The notes beneath the pieces were generated by a model. It saw nothing but the letters and a program-made list of their open reading frames with translations, was not told the origin of the DNA and searched no databases. 7,532 bases of DNA from Syntrophomonadaceae bacterium (lineage in GTDB: Bacteria; Bacillota; Dethiobacteria; SKNC01). The stretch lies in assembly GCA_003555415.1 (NCBI GenBank), contig PWHX01000029.1, forward strand, positions 1 to 7,532, written 5' to 3'. A program made the translations under genes and the position numbers. Shown piece by piece: positions 1 through 5,135 of the stretch; the stretch's first letter is position 1, and each line of letters begins with the position of its first letter.

Positions 1-11
1 AAATAAGTGAT

Positions 12-37
12 AAGAGGTTAAGTAAACCTCTTTTTTT
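12..37 (+). terminator. Intrinsic terminator of the gene upstream of the window
   Basis: A perfect 8-bp stem (AAGAGGTT at 12-19 with AACCTCTT at 25-32) with a 5-nt loop runs directly into seven T residues (31-37). This is the standard Rho-independent terminator shape on the + strand. It presumably ends a gene lying left of the window and isolates the Hsp20 pair from it. Confidence 0.85.
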
Positions 38-45
38 GTTTCTAC

Positions 46-75
46 GTATAAACAGTTACAATTAAAGACATAATA
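46..75 (+). promoter_or_regulatory. Candidate sigma-G-like (forespore) promoter for the Hsp20 pair
   Basis: GTATA at 46-50 and CATAATA at 69-75 are separated by 18 nt. This agrees with the sigma-G pattern known from Bacillus subtilis (-35 about GHATR, -10 about CATNHTA, spacing about 18). The predicted transcription start is near position 82, about 40 nt before the first Hsp20 start codon. No convincing vegetative TTGACA/TATAAT pair and no CIRCE (HrcA) operator is visible here. The motifs are short and AT-rich, so a chance match is possible. Confidence 0.4.
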
Positions 76-81
76 ATTAAC

Positions 82-95
82 GGGTGAAAGCAAGA
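82..95 (+). repeat. Left arm of a 14-nt inverted repeat flanking the first Hsp20 gene
   Basis: GGGTGAAAGCAAGA is the exact reverse complement of TCTTGCTTTCACCC at 910-923. The copy lies 29-42 nt before the first Hsp20 start codon; its partner lies 30-43 nt before the second start codon, in opposite orientation. It would sit at the very 5' end of a transcript made from the candidate promoter at 46-75. It could be a protein-binding site repeated at both genes, or two RNA segments that pair over long range. Confidence 0.7.
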
Positions 96-123
96 AAATA
101 AAAAATCTAGGAGGTTACAACTA

Positions 124-897
124 ATGTATACCACTAATATTAATCCTTGGCAAAGTAGCAATATTTCTCCTCAGCAGCAGTCTTTTGCTATGTCAGGACA
201 GACAGGACTTTCATCTATCCAGCCGTGGCAAACGAGCTCATTTATTTCTCCAATCCAATCATCAATGCAAATGCTACCTCAAGCACAATCTTACAGCCTG
301 CCAATGCAAACAGCTGCGCTGTCACCATTGGGATATAACCTACCATTTAGCAGCGTAATTCCTTCACAAGCAGGAAATATTCAAGCAAGTTTTATTCCGC
401 AGGCAGGAACAATTAATTACGGCTTTAATCCTAACCTGAGCTGGCAGCAAGACTGGCAGCAATCCTTTAGTCCAGCAATGAGCGGACATTTTTCTCAAAT
501 TAATCCACAGCTCATGCAGCAACAGCAGCAGCACTCAAATTACCAACAACAAATGCAGCGAATGGGTAACATGACCACGGGAATCAGCTCAACTTCCGGA
601 TATGCCCAGCCTAGAGTAGAGCTTGCTGAAACAAACAGTGATGTTGTTATTACTGCAGAACTTCCTAATGTAGATCCAAACAATATTTATCTCACTGCCA
701 CTGACGATTCTATTAGCATATCCGCGTTATCTCATGTAGGAGGTTCCAGCAGCAGTCTGCACAGGACGGTTGCGTTACCAACCGTAGTTAGGTCTGAACA
801 CATTGAAGCAAACTACTCAAACGGTACTCTAGAATGTCGTATTCCAAAATCTGATTTTGTTTCCCGTAGAAGGGTAAAAGTTAACGTTACCGGTTAA
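124..897 (+). CDS. Hsp20/alpha-crystallin family protein with long Gln-rich N-terminal arm
   Basis: A small heat shock protein or spore-coat-like Hsp20 of 257 residues. Residues 1-160 are low complexity, rich in Gln, Ser, Pro and Met, with a repeated pattern (NPWQSS..ISP at 7-16, QPWQTS..ISP at 33-43) and a Gln run at 132-136. Residues 163-256 form an alpha-crystallin domain: a PRVEL start, an AELPNVDP turn (178-185), the signature AxxxNGxL (A229, N233, G234, L236) and PK at 241-242. The segment between the strand ending near 200 and LHRTVALP (212-219) is only about 11 residues and lacks the RER..G loop present in the neighbouring Hsp20, so the usual beta-6 dimerisation arm appears reduced. 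The start is set by AGGAGGTT at 109-116, 7 nt before ATG. Hsp20 proteins hold unfolding proteins in an ATP-independent way; Bacillus CotM and CotP are coat members of the family. A spore role is inference from composition and the promoter. Confidence 0.9.
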   Translation: MYTTNINPWQSSNISPQQQSFAMSGQTGLSSIQPWQTSSFISPIQSSMQMLPQAQSYSLPMQTAALSPLGYNLPFSSVIPSQAGNIQASFIPQAGTINYGFNPNLSWQQDWQQSFSPAMSGHFSQINPQLMQQQQQHSNYQQQMQRMGNMTTGISSTSGYAQPRVELAETNSDVVITAELPNVDPNNIYLTATDDSISISALSHVGGSSSSLHRTVALPTVVRSEHIEANYSNGTLECRIPKSDFVSRRRVKVNVTG

Positions 898-909
898 ATA
901 ATGTTGTTA

Positions 910-923
910 TCTTGCTTTCACCC
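910..923 (-). repeat. Right arm of the 14-nt inverted repeat, in the Hsp20 intergenic gap
   Basis: TCTTGCTTTCACCC is the perfect reverse complement of 82-95. It occupies the 55-nt gap between the two Hsp20 genes. Its last five bases (CACCC, 919-923) also form the left arm of a hairpin that pairs with the second gene's ribosome binding site. The same segment therefore has two mutually exclusive partners in RNA. Confidence 0.7.
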
Positions 924-945
924 AACTTTTTTAGCTAAAGGGGTG
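919..945 (+). promoter_or_regulatory. Hairpin sequestering the second Hsp20 ribosome binding site (RNA-thermometer-like)
   Basis: CACCC (919-923) pairs with GGGTG (941-945), and CTTT (926-929) with AAAG (937-940), around a TTTAGCT loop, with two unpaired A residues on the left side. The right arm is the Shine-Dalgarno region (AAGGGGTGAG) of the Hsp20 gene starting at 953. Small heat shock genes are the classic targets of RNA thermometers (ROSE, fourU) that mask the ribosome binding site at low temperature. This hairpin does not match either named class, so the function is inferred from position only. Confidence 0.4.
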
Positions 946-952
946 AGTTTCT

Positions 953-1420
953 ATGTATCATATGCAGGGTCCTGCTATAAATCATCAAGCAGGTACACCA
1001 ACAGAAGGATTGTATCCTGGCACGGGAATACATACTCCACAGGTTGATGTTATGGAAAGTTCTTCTGAGGTTATTTATGTTATTGAAATTCCAGGTGTTG
1101 ATTACAGTGCGGTAAACGTTGAGATTCGGGATAATACACTTTATGTAGAGGGTCAGGAAAACATTGGAATAGGAACTGATGATTTTAATTATTTATACCG
1201 GGAAAGGCAGCCTGGAATTAAGTACAGTCGCTTACTTACAATCCCTCAGGATGTTGATAGTGAACAGGCTTCAGCCAGTGCTAGAAACGGTATACTGACA
1301 GTCAGGTTTCCTAAAAAAGCTACAGGCAGAAGGATAAACGTAAACCAGCAACATCAACAGCAGCAATATCAACAGCATCAGCTGTCTCATCCTCATCCTC
1401 AGCAAGAACAGGAACATTAA
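953..1420 (+). CDS. Hsp20/alpha-crystallin family small heat shock protein with Gln/His-rich tail
   Basis: A 155-residue Hsp20. The alpha-crystallin domain spans about 29-131: PQVDVMESS start, EIPGVDYSAVNVE (45-57), NTLYVEGQE (61-69), the typical YRERQPGIKYSR loop and strand (82-93, with R83/R85 and G88) and the AxxxNGxL signature (A108, N112, G113, L115), followed by FPKK (119-122). An INV triplet at 128-130 resembles the I-x-V motif by which Hsp20 C-termini dock onto neighbouring domains. Residues 131-155 are a Gln/His-rich tail containing QQQQ, unusual for the family. Translation starts at ATG 953 behind GGGGTGAG (940-947); a second ATG at 962 has no better ribosome site. It lies 55 nt after the first Hsp20 gene and probably shares its transcript. 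Family assignment is secure; temperature or sporulation control is inference. Confidence 0.95.
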   Translation: MYHMQGPAINHQAGTPTEGLYPGTGIHTPQVDVMESSSEVIYVIEIPGVDYSAVNVEIRDNTLYVEGQENIGIGTDDFNYLYRERQPGIKYSRLLTIPQDVDSEQASASARNGILTVRFPKKATGRRINVNQQHQQQQYQQHQLSHPHPQQEQEH

Positions 1421-1478
1421 TATAAAGTTATTTGCAGGTTCTTAATTAAAAATTGTTTAAAATCGCATACTATATATT

Positions 1479-1518
1479 AAAGAGAGAACCTTTGTGTTTA
1501 TCAGGTTCTCTCTTTGTC
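1479..1518 (+). terminator. Strong intrinsic terminator after the Hsp20 pair
   Basis: A perfect 13-bp stem (1479-1491 with 1503-1515, core AGAGAGAACCT) with an 11-nt loop is followed by TTTGTCATTT. The T tract is short and interrupted, but the stem is long. Read on the opposite strand the stem is followed by TTTAATATATAG, so it may also stop transcripts of the minus-strand proteinase operon that ends at 1553. Confidence 0.8.
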
Positions 1519-1552
1519 ATTTCTTGGTTATATTTAAAGGTAGAATTTTGAT

Positions 1553-1747
1553 TTATAACCAGCTGCTGCTTCCATCCTGTTCATCCACTATAACTATATT
1601 GTTTTTCTGGGAGGTAGATTGTTTTTGGTTATAGCTGGCGGGGATATAACTGGTGGAGTTGTTTATATTTCTATACCTGTTCACCTTTTTGGGTAGAGAA
1701 GGGGGAAGAGAATGGGAAAGGTAAAGCTTTTTTCTTTTAACTGACAT
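1553..1747 (-). CDS. Small basic hypothetical protein downstream of the SDH proteinase
   Basis: A 64-codon ORF whose product I do not recognise. The N-terminal half is basic (VKRKK at 3-7, PKKVNRYR at 19-26), the middle is Asn/Ser/Gln-rich, and the end is acidic then Ser-rich (VDEQDGSSSWL). There is no membrane segment, signal peptide or cysteine; it looks largely disordered. The case for translation is the ribosome site: AGGAGG (reverse complement of 1756-1761) exactly 8 nt before ATG, in the 20-nt gap after the proteinase stop codon. That spacing suggests co-transcription with the proteinase. The dyad at 1479-1515 could terminate it. It could be a partner or substrate of the protease, but nothing in the sequence proves this. 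Confidence 0.55.
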   Translation of the reverse strand: MSVKRKKLYLSHSLPPSLPKKVNRYRNINNSTSYIPASYNQKQSTSQKNNIVIVDEQDGSSSWL

Positions 1748-1767
1748 TTAGCAATCCTCCTAAAAAT

Positions 1768-2769
1768 TTAATTTACACTTTTCCATTTTTGTCGAAGTAT
1801 TTCAGTATTAACCGGAGTCGCTTCTTGTTTTTGCCGGGTCTGACGGGTTACCCTTCCTTCAAAAATGAACATATCAAGTTTTTCTAAGCTTTCTATTATC
1901 CCCCCTGTAGCTTCAAAGTCTACCTGTTGCTCGTGATCTTTTAGCAGCAGGGAAGGGTTAAAAGGTTCTATTAATTTTAGATCATGTTCATAGTATTCAT
2001 AAAGGCTCCACATTAACCTTTCAATATCCTGCGGCGGTTCAAAAACTTTCAGTTTAATGCTATTTTTTGCTTCGGACCTGGGAATCATATAATTATGAGC
2101 GTATAATTGTTCTGTTAAATTATCTATCATTTGTTTAATTTGTTCCGAAGACTCTTCTTTGGAGTGAAGCTCCAGTAGCTTTCTTCCCAGGGAACGAATT
2201 AGAGAATAATTTCTATGGACATTACCCAGTGCCAGGGGATGAACTTTTTTGGAAAGCCGAAGAAAAACCTCCGTTATTTCTTCTTCCTTTTTTACTCCGG
2301 CCATCTCTTGTGCCAGCCCTATATAAGAAGACACGTCCTCCACACTAACCGGTATTCTTGCTAATTTGTTGTTTGGATCCTCCGGGTTAAACGCGTTGGC
2401 TACACTGGGGTCAATAGGGCTGAGTTCACCCATTTTACCCATAATGATTTCATCAGCACCCAGGCAGATCAAAGTACCGGCACTGTAAGTCCTGAAGGGA
2501 ACCAGGACACTGAAATGTGAACAGTATTCTCTTATAAGATTAACCAGTCTCCAGGGGGTAAGAACATCCCCTCCCCGGGTGTATAAAAAAAGAGTTATTC
2601 TTTCCTTGGGGCCAACGGATTCCAGGTGACGGTAGAACACCCTGATTACATCTGGTGCAATTCTGGTATTCAAATTTTCTCTATCTCCGGTTATATAGCA
2701 GATAAGAGAGCTATTAAGTTTTTCTTGAAGTTCACCTATTAAATTTAATCTGTTATTTTGTTGACTCAT
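1768..2769 (-). CDS. SDH-family Clp-fold serine proteinase (serine dehydrogenase proteinase family)
   Basis: A soluble protein of 333 residues, typical length for the SDH proteinase family (Pfam SDH_sah), which has a ClpP/crotonase fold. Visible landmarks, numbered from the chosen ATG, are LFLYTRGGD (60-68, the strand and Gly-rich turn that forms an oxyanion-hole-like region), YSAGT (95-99) with the likely nucleophile S96, and GADEIIMGKMGELSPIDPSV (104-123) with a conserved acidic residue D120. H177 and H185 lie in a helical region further on. The C-terminal third is charged and helical. There is no signal peptide, so it should act in the cytoplasm, perhaps as an oligomer. An in-frame GTG at 2778 lies inside the AGGTG ribosome site; ATG at 2769, 6 nt after AGGTG (reverse complement of 2776-2780), is the better start. 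A small ORF follows 20 nt downstream. Natural substrates are unknown. Confidence 0.9.
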   Translation of the reverse strand: MSQQNNRLNLIGELQEKLNSSLICYITGDRENLNTRIAPDVIRVFYRHLESVGPKERITLFLYTRGGDVLTPWRLVNLIREYCSHFSVLVPFRTYSAGTLICLGADEIIMGKMGELSPIDPSVANAFNPEDPNNKLARIPVSVEDVSSYIGLAQEMAGVKKEEEITEVFLRLSKKVHPLALGNVHRNYSLIRSLGRKLLELHSKEESSEQIKQMIDNLTEQLYAHNYMIPRSEAKNSIKLKVFEPPQDIERLMWSLYEYYEHDLKLIEPFNPSLLLKDHEQQVDFEATGGIIESLEKLDMFIFEGRVTRQTRQKQEATPVNTEILRQKWKSVN

Positions 2770-2855
2770 TAAATTCACCTGCCTTACGTTTATTATGCCC
2801 GTATTTCTTATATTTAATAGTTATATTAAAGACTTACAAATGTTTATTTTTAGGG

Positions 2856-2883
2856 TTTTAAATGCTATTTTAAATGATATAAT
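2856..2883 (+). promoter_or_regulatory. Vegetative-type promoter for the LiaF-like gene
   Basis: A perfect TATAAT at 2878-2883 is preceded 16 nt upstream by a weak TTTTAA -35 (2856-2861). The start of transcription would be near 2890, giving an untranslated leader of about 105 nt before the LiaF-like gene. I saw no riboswitch-like fold in that leader. On the opposite strand TTGTAA (reverse complement of 2834-2839) followed after 17 nt by TAAATA is a poor candidate for the proteinase gene. Confidence 0.55.
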
Positions 2884-2994
2884 GTAAAAGTAATTTGTTA
2901 TCTGCAAATAATTGAAAACAATGGCCAGGGTAAGCTATGTTTAAGGGTACAGGTATTATTTTTATTAAAAGTTAAATAGGAATGGAGGCTTATT

Positions 2995-3750
2995 ATGAAA
3001 ATTTTCAATACTAAATTTATTGCCGGGATAATTATCGTTTTACTGGGTGTATTGACATTATTAAATAATTTTGGCTATACAGATATTAGCCTTGGATCAA
3101 TCATAAGAACTTATTGGCCGGTAATATTATTGATATGGGCTGCTAGCTTGTTTAAGGACTTATTTGCCGGTTTTAACCAGGGAAGGAATGAAAATGTAAG
3201 CACTTCCTGGGGCCAGCTCATCTCCTCCCTGGTAATTTTTGTAATAGGTATTATTTTCCTGGGTCGGAATTTAGAATTATTTGAAGCAGATCTCTCTTTG
3301 TTTTGGAGAATGTTCTGGCCGGTTATAATTATTTTTTTTGGTATCAGTTTTATGAGGGGAAAAACGATTTCTGAGGGTGGTAAAGGACATTGGGCTTTTA
3401 TGGGAGGAATCGAGGTAGGTAAAACTCCCTTTGATTTAAAAAGCGGAAATTACTATGCCCTTATGGGCGGTATAGATATTGATCTAACTAAAGCTAACAT
3501 GCCAAAGGGTAAAACGATGCTTGATTTAACAGCCGTTATGGGAGGAATTGATATTATAGTGCCTAAAGATATAAATATAGTCTGTGAGGGTACTGCACTT
3601 TTAGGGGGCATAGAATTTTTGAAGGAATCTACCGGGGGAATCATTTCTACTAAAAAAATGGAAAACATAGTTAATGATGATAACCGTGTAATTCATTTTC
3701 AGACCAGGGCTTTAATGGGAGGAGTATCTATTAAGCAGTCAAATGGATAA
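2995..3750 (+). CDS. LiaF-like membrane protein (DUF5668-type helices plus LiaF C-terminal domain)
   Basis: A 251-residue membrane protein. Residues 1-120 hold four hydrophobic helices at about 8-24, 40-56, 75-92 and 104-120, with YWP and FWP motifs (40-42, 107-109) arranged as two similar helical hairpins. From about 130 the protein is a soluble domain with repeated MGGI-type strands: MGGIE at 136, MGGID at 157, MGGID at 182, LGGIE at 203 and MGGVS at 241. This is the signature of the LiaF C-terminal domain (cell wall-active antibiotic response). In Bacillus, LiaF restrains the LiaS/LiaR envelope-stress system; no lia kinase or regulator gene is adjacent, so this is a LiaF-like protein rather than a proven LiaF. 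GGAGG at 2984-2988 is 6 nt before ATG. It appears to be a single-gene unit with its own promoter. Confidence 0.85.
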   Translation: MKIFNTKFIAGIIIVLLGVLTLLNNFGYTDISLGSIIRTYWPVILLIWAASLFKDLFAGFNQGRNENVSTSWGQLISSLVIFVIGIIFLGRNLELFEADLSLFWRMFWPVIIIFFGISFMRGKTISEGGKGHWAFMGGIEVGKTPFDLKSGNYYALMGGIDIDLTKANMPKGKTMLDLTAVMGGIDIIVPKDINIVCEGTALLGGIEFLKESTGGIISTKKMENIVNDDNRVIHFQTRALMGGVSIKQSNG

Positions 3751-3764
3751 ACATTGACTGCTTA
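3732..3764 (+). terminator. Stem-loop spanning the stop codon of the LiaF-like gene
   Basis: A perfect 11-bp stem (3732-3742 with 3754-3764, core AGCAGTCAA) encloses an 11-nt loop that contains the TAA stop codon. No run of T follows (ATATAAATATC), so it is not a classical terminator. It could stabilise the 3' end or act as a weak terminator. It also accounts for the isolated TTGACT at 3754, which might otherwise be read as a -35 box. Confidence 0.4.
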
Positions 3765-3886
3765 TATAAATATCAGTTATATCTCTTAAGTTATCAAGAT
3801 TATATTAGTTCAGTCAAAGTTTATTCAGCTTAGGCTATATTGCCTGAAAACACTACTGGATATCTTGTGGGAGGAGGTAAATTTGG

Positions 3887-4456
3887 ATGTTTCAAGAACT
3901 TGTTATAAATAGCAGAAGTTATCGCCGGTTTAAACAGGATAAACAAATTGAGCGGGAAACTTTATGGGACCTGGTGGAACTGGCTAGACTTACACCCTCG
4001 GCCAGAAACAGGCAGCCATTAAAATATTTTCTGTCCTGTGACCCCGACACAAACTCTAAGATATTTCCCTGCCTGGGATGGGCAGGCTACCTTAAAGACT
4101 GGGAAGGTCCTGCTCAGGGGGAAAGACCTTCAGCTTATATTATTGTTTTGGGGGACACGGAGGTAAGCAGGGAGTTTTGGTGTGACCATGGCATAGTATC
4201 CCAGACCATTTTATTAGGAGCTGTAGAAAAAGGCCTAGGCGGTTGTATGATTGGAACAATTGACAGGGAATTGCTTAGAGAATTTTTGAATCTGGAGGTT
4301 AAACTGGAAATACTGCTGGTTTTAGCCCTGGGAGAACCTGACGAAAAAGTGGTTATAGAAGAGGTCAAAGAGGATAAAGATATTAAGTACTGGAGAGACG
4401 GTGAAGGGGTCCACCATGTGCCTAAAAGACATCTAAAGGACATTATTGTTAATTAA
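3887..4456 (+). CDS. Nitroreductase family FMN-dependent oxidoreductase
   Basis: A 189-residue protein of the nitroreductase superfamily, which uses FMN and NAD(P)H to reduce nitro compounds, quinones or unknown physiological substrates. The N-terminal SRSYRRF (9-15) and TPSARNRQP (36-44) are the usual FMN phosphate- and ring-contacting segments. The central WEGPAQGERPSAYIIVLGD stretch (72-90), DHGIVSQTILLGAVEKGLGGCMIG (100-123) and LGEPDEK (148-154) follow the order seen in compact clostridial members. The C-terminal YWRDGEGVHHVPKR (168-181) is characteristic of that subgroup. It is soluble, with no signal peptide. The start is ATG 3887 after AGGAGG (3872-3877), 9 nt upstream. The next gene begins 45 nt downstream on the same strand. 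I see no strong promoter in the gap before it; TATATT at 3836-3841 lacks a good -35. The substrate cannot be inferred. Confidence 0.92.
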   Translation: MFQELVINSRSYRRFKQDKQIERETLWDLVELARLTPSARNRQPLKYFLSCDPDTNSKIFPCLGWAGYLKDWEGPAQGERPSAYIIVLGDTEVSREFWCDHGIVSQTILLGAVEKGLGGCMIGTIDRELLREFLNLEVKLEILLVLALGEPDEKVVIEEVKEDKDIKYWRDGEGVHHVPKRHLKDIIVN

Positions 4457-4501
4457 ATTAGATAAAAATAAATTTTAGCTTTACGAGGAATTGAAAATAT
4501 T

Positions 4502-5107
4502 ATGGATTACCGGCAATTATTAAAAAATTATAGAGAGGGTCATGACTTTGAAATCTGTTGCCGGGAGGTAAAGGGTTCTGATTTTGCTGTTATGTCTCCC
4601 CACGGGGGAGGTATAGAACCCGGGACAACAGAAGTATCCAGGACTGTTGCCGGAGATGAATATAATTATTATAGTTTTGTGGCAAAAAAGTATTGGGGAA
4701 ACGAAGCCCTTCACCTAAAAAGCACCTTTTTCGATGAACCTAGGGCTTTGGAATTACTTGAAAAATCAGAAACATGTCTGGCCATACACGGGTGTGATGA
4801 TAAAGAGAAATTTGTTTATATAGGCGGGTTAAATGAAGAGCTTATATCAACGGTCACTGATAATCTAGAGTCTTATAATTTTCAGGTTGAAGAAGCTCCC
4901 CTGCGGTTGGCGGCAGTTTATTCTTCAAATATCTGTAACAGGTGTCGAAGCGGTAAGGGCGTTCAGTTAGAGCTTAGTTACGGGTTAAGGAAAAATATGT
5001 TTGAAAATGTAGATCGGCGATACGGAAGAAAAACAGTTACAGATTATTTTTATCAGTTTGTAGATGCAGTTCGTAAAGCTATAATTCTTTATAAAAGCCT
5101 TAAGTAA
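4502..5107 (+). CDS. Poly-gamma-glutamate hydrolase family protein (YjqB/PghP-like, zinc-binding)
   Basis: A 201-residue protein matching the DUF867/gamma-PGA hydrolase family, known from Bacillus YjqB and from phage PghP, which cleaves poly-gamma-glutamate with a zinc-carboxypeptidase-like core. Key segments are SPHGGGIEPGTTE (32-44; H34, E39 and E44 as metal or catalytic candidates), HLKSTFFDEP (71-80; H71), AIHGCDD (94-100; H96) and GVQLELSYGLR (153-163; E157 as likely catalytic acid). There is no signal peptide, as in YjqB and PghP, so it may act in the cytoplasm or need lysis for release. GAGGAA at 4485-4490 is the ribosome site, 11 nt before ATG. It sits 45 nt after the nitroreductase gene and is probably co-transcribed. 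Phage homologues degrade host capsule, so a phage origin is possible, but no phage genes are nearby. I see no gamma-PGA synthesis genes here, so the substrate is uncertain. Confidence 0.88.
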   Translation: MDYRQLLKNYREGHDFEICCREVKGSDFAVMSPHGGGIEPGTTEVSRTVAGDEYNYYSFVAKKYWGNEALHLKSTFFDEPRALELLEKSETCLAIHGCDDKEKFVYIGGLNEELISTVTDNLESYNFQVEEAPLRLAAVYSSNICNRCRSGKGVQLELSYGLRKNMFENVDRRYGRKTVTDYFYQFVDAVRKAIILYKSLK

Positions 5108-5110
5108 GAG

Positions 5111-5135
5111 TTAATTACGAGTAAACGGTAATTAA
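5111..5135. other. AT-rich dyad at the convergent gene ends
   Basis: TTAATTAC (5111-5118) pairs with GTAATTAA (5128-5135) around a 9-nt loop. It covers the 7-nt gap between the hydrolase stop codon and the last codons of the convergent permease gene. There is no T tract on either side, so termination activity is only a guess. Confidence 0.3.

Noticed and set aside
25..116. AACCTC at 25-30 could pair with GAGGTT (111-116) of the first Hsp20 ribosome site, suggesting a terminator/antiterminator switch.
   Set aside because: The match is six bases and follows from any strong Shine-Dalgarno; the likely promoter lies downstream of 25-30, so the pairing partner would usually not be in the transcript.
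1466..1474. CATACTATA matches a sigma-K or sigma-G -10 element.
   Set aside because: No suitable -35 lies at the right distance and it sits directly before a terminator with no + strand gene following.
3754..3783. TTGACT followed by TATATC as a promoter for the nitroreductase gene.
   Set aside because: TTGACT is the right arm of an 11-bp stem-loop spanning the preceding stop codon, and the -10 match is poor.
4135..4443. Open minus-strand frame of 102 codons inside the nitroreductase gene.
   Set aside because: It lies wholly within a clearly recognised gene, has Ser/Thr/Pro-rich shadow composition and no ribosome site.
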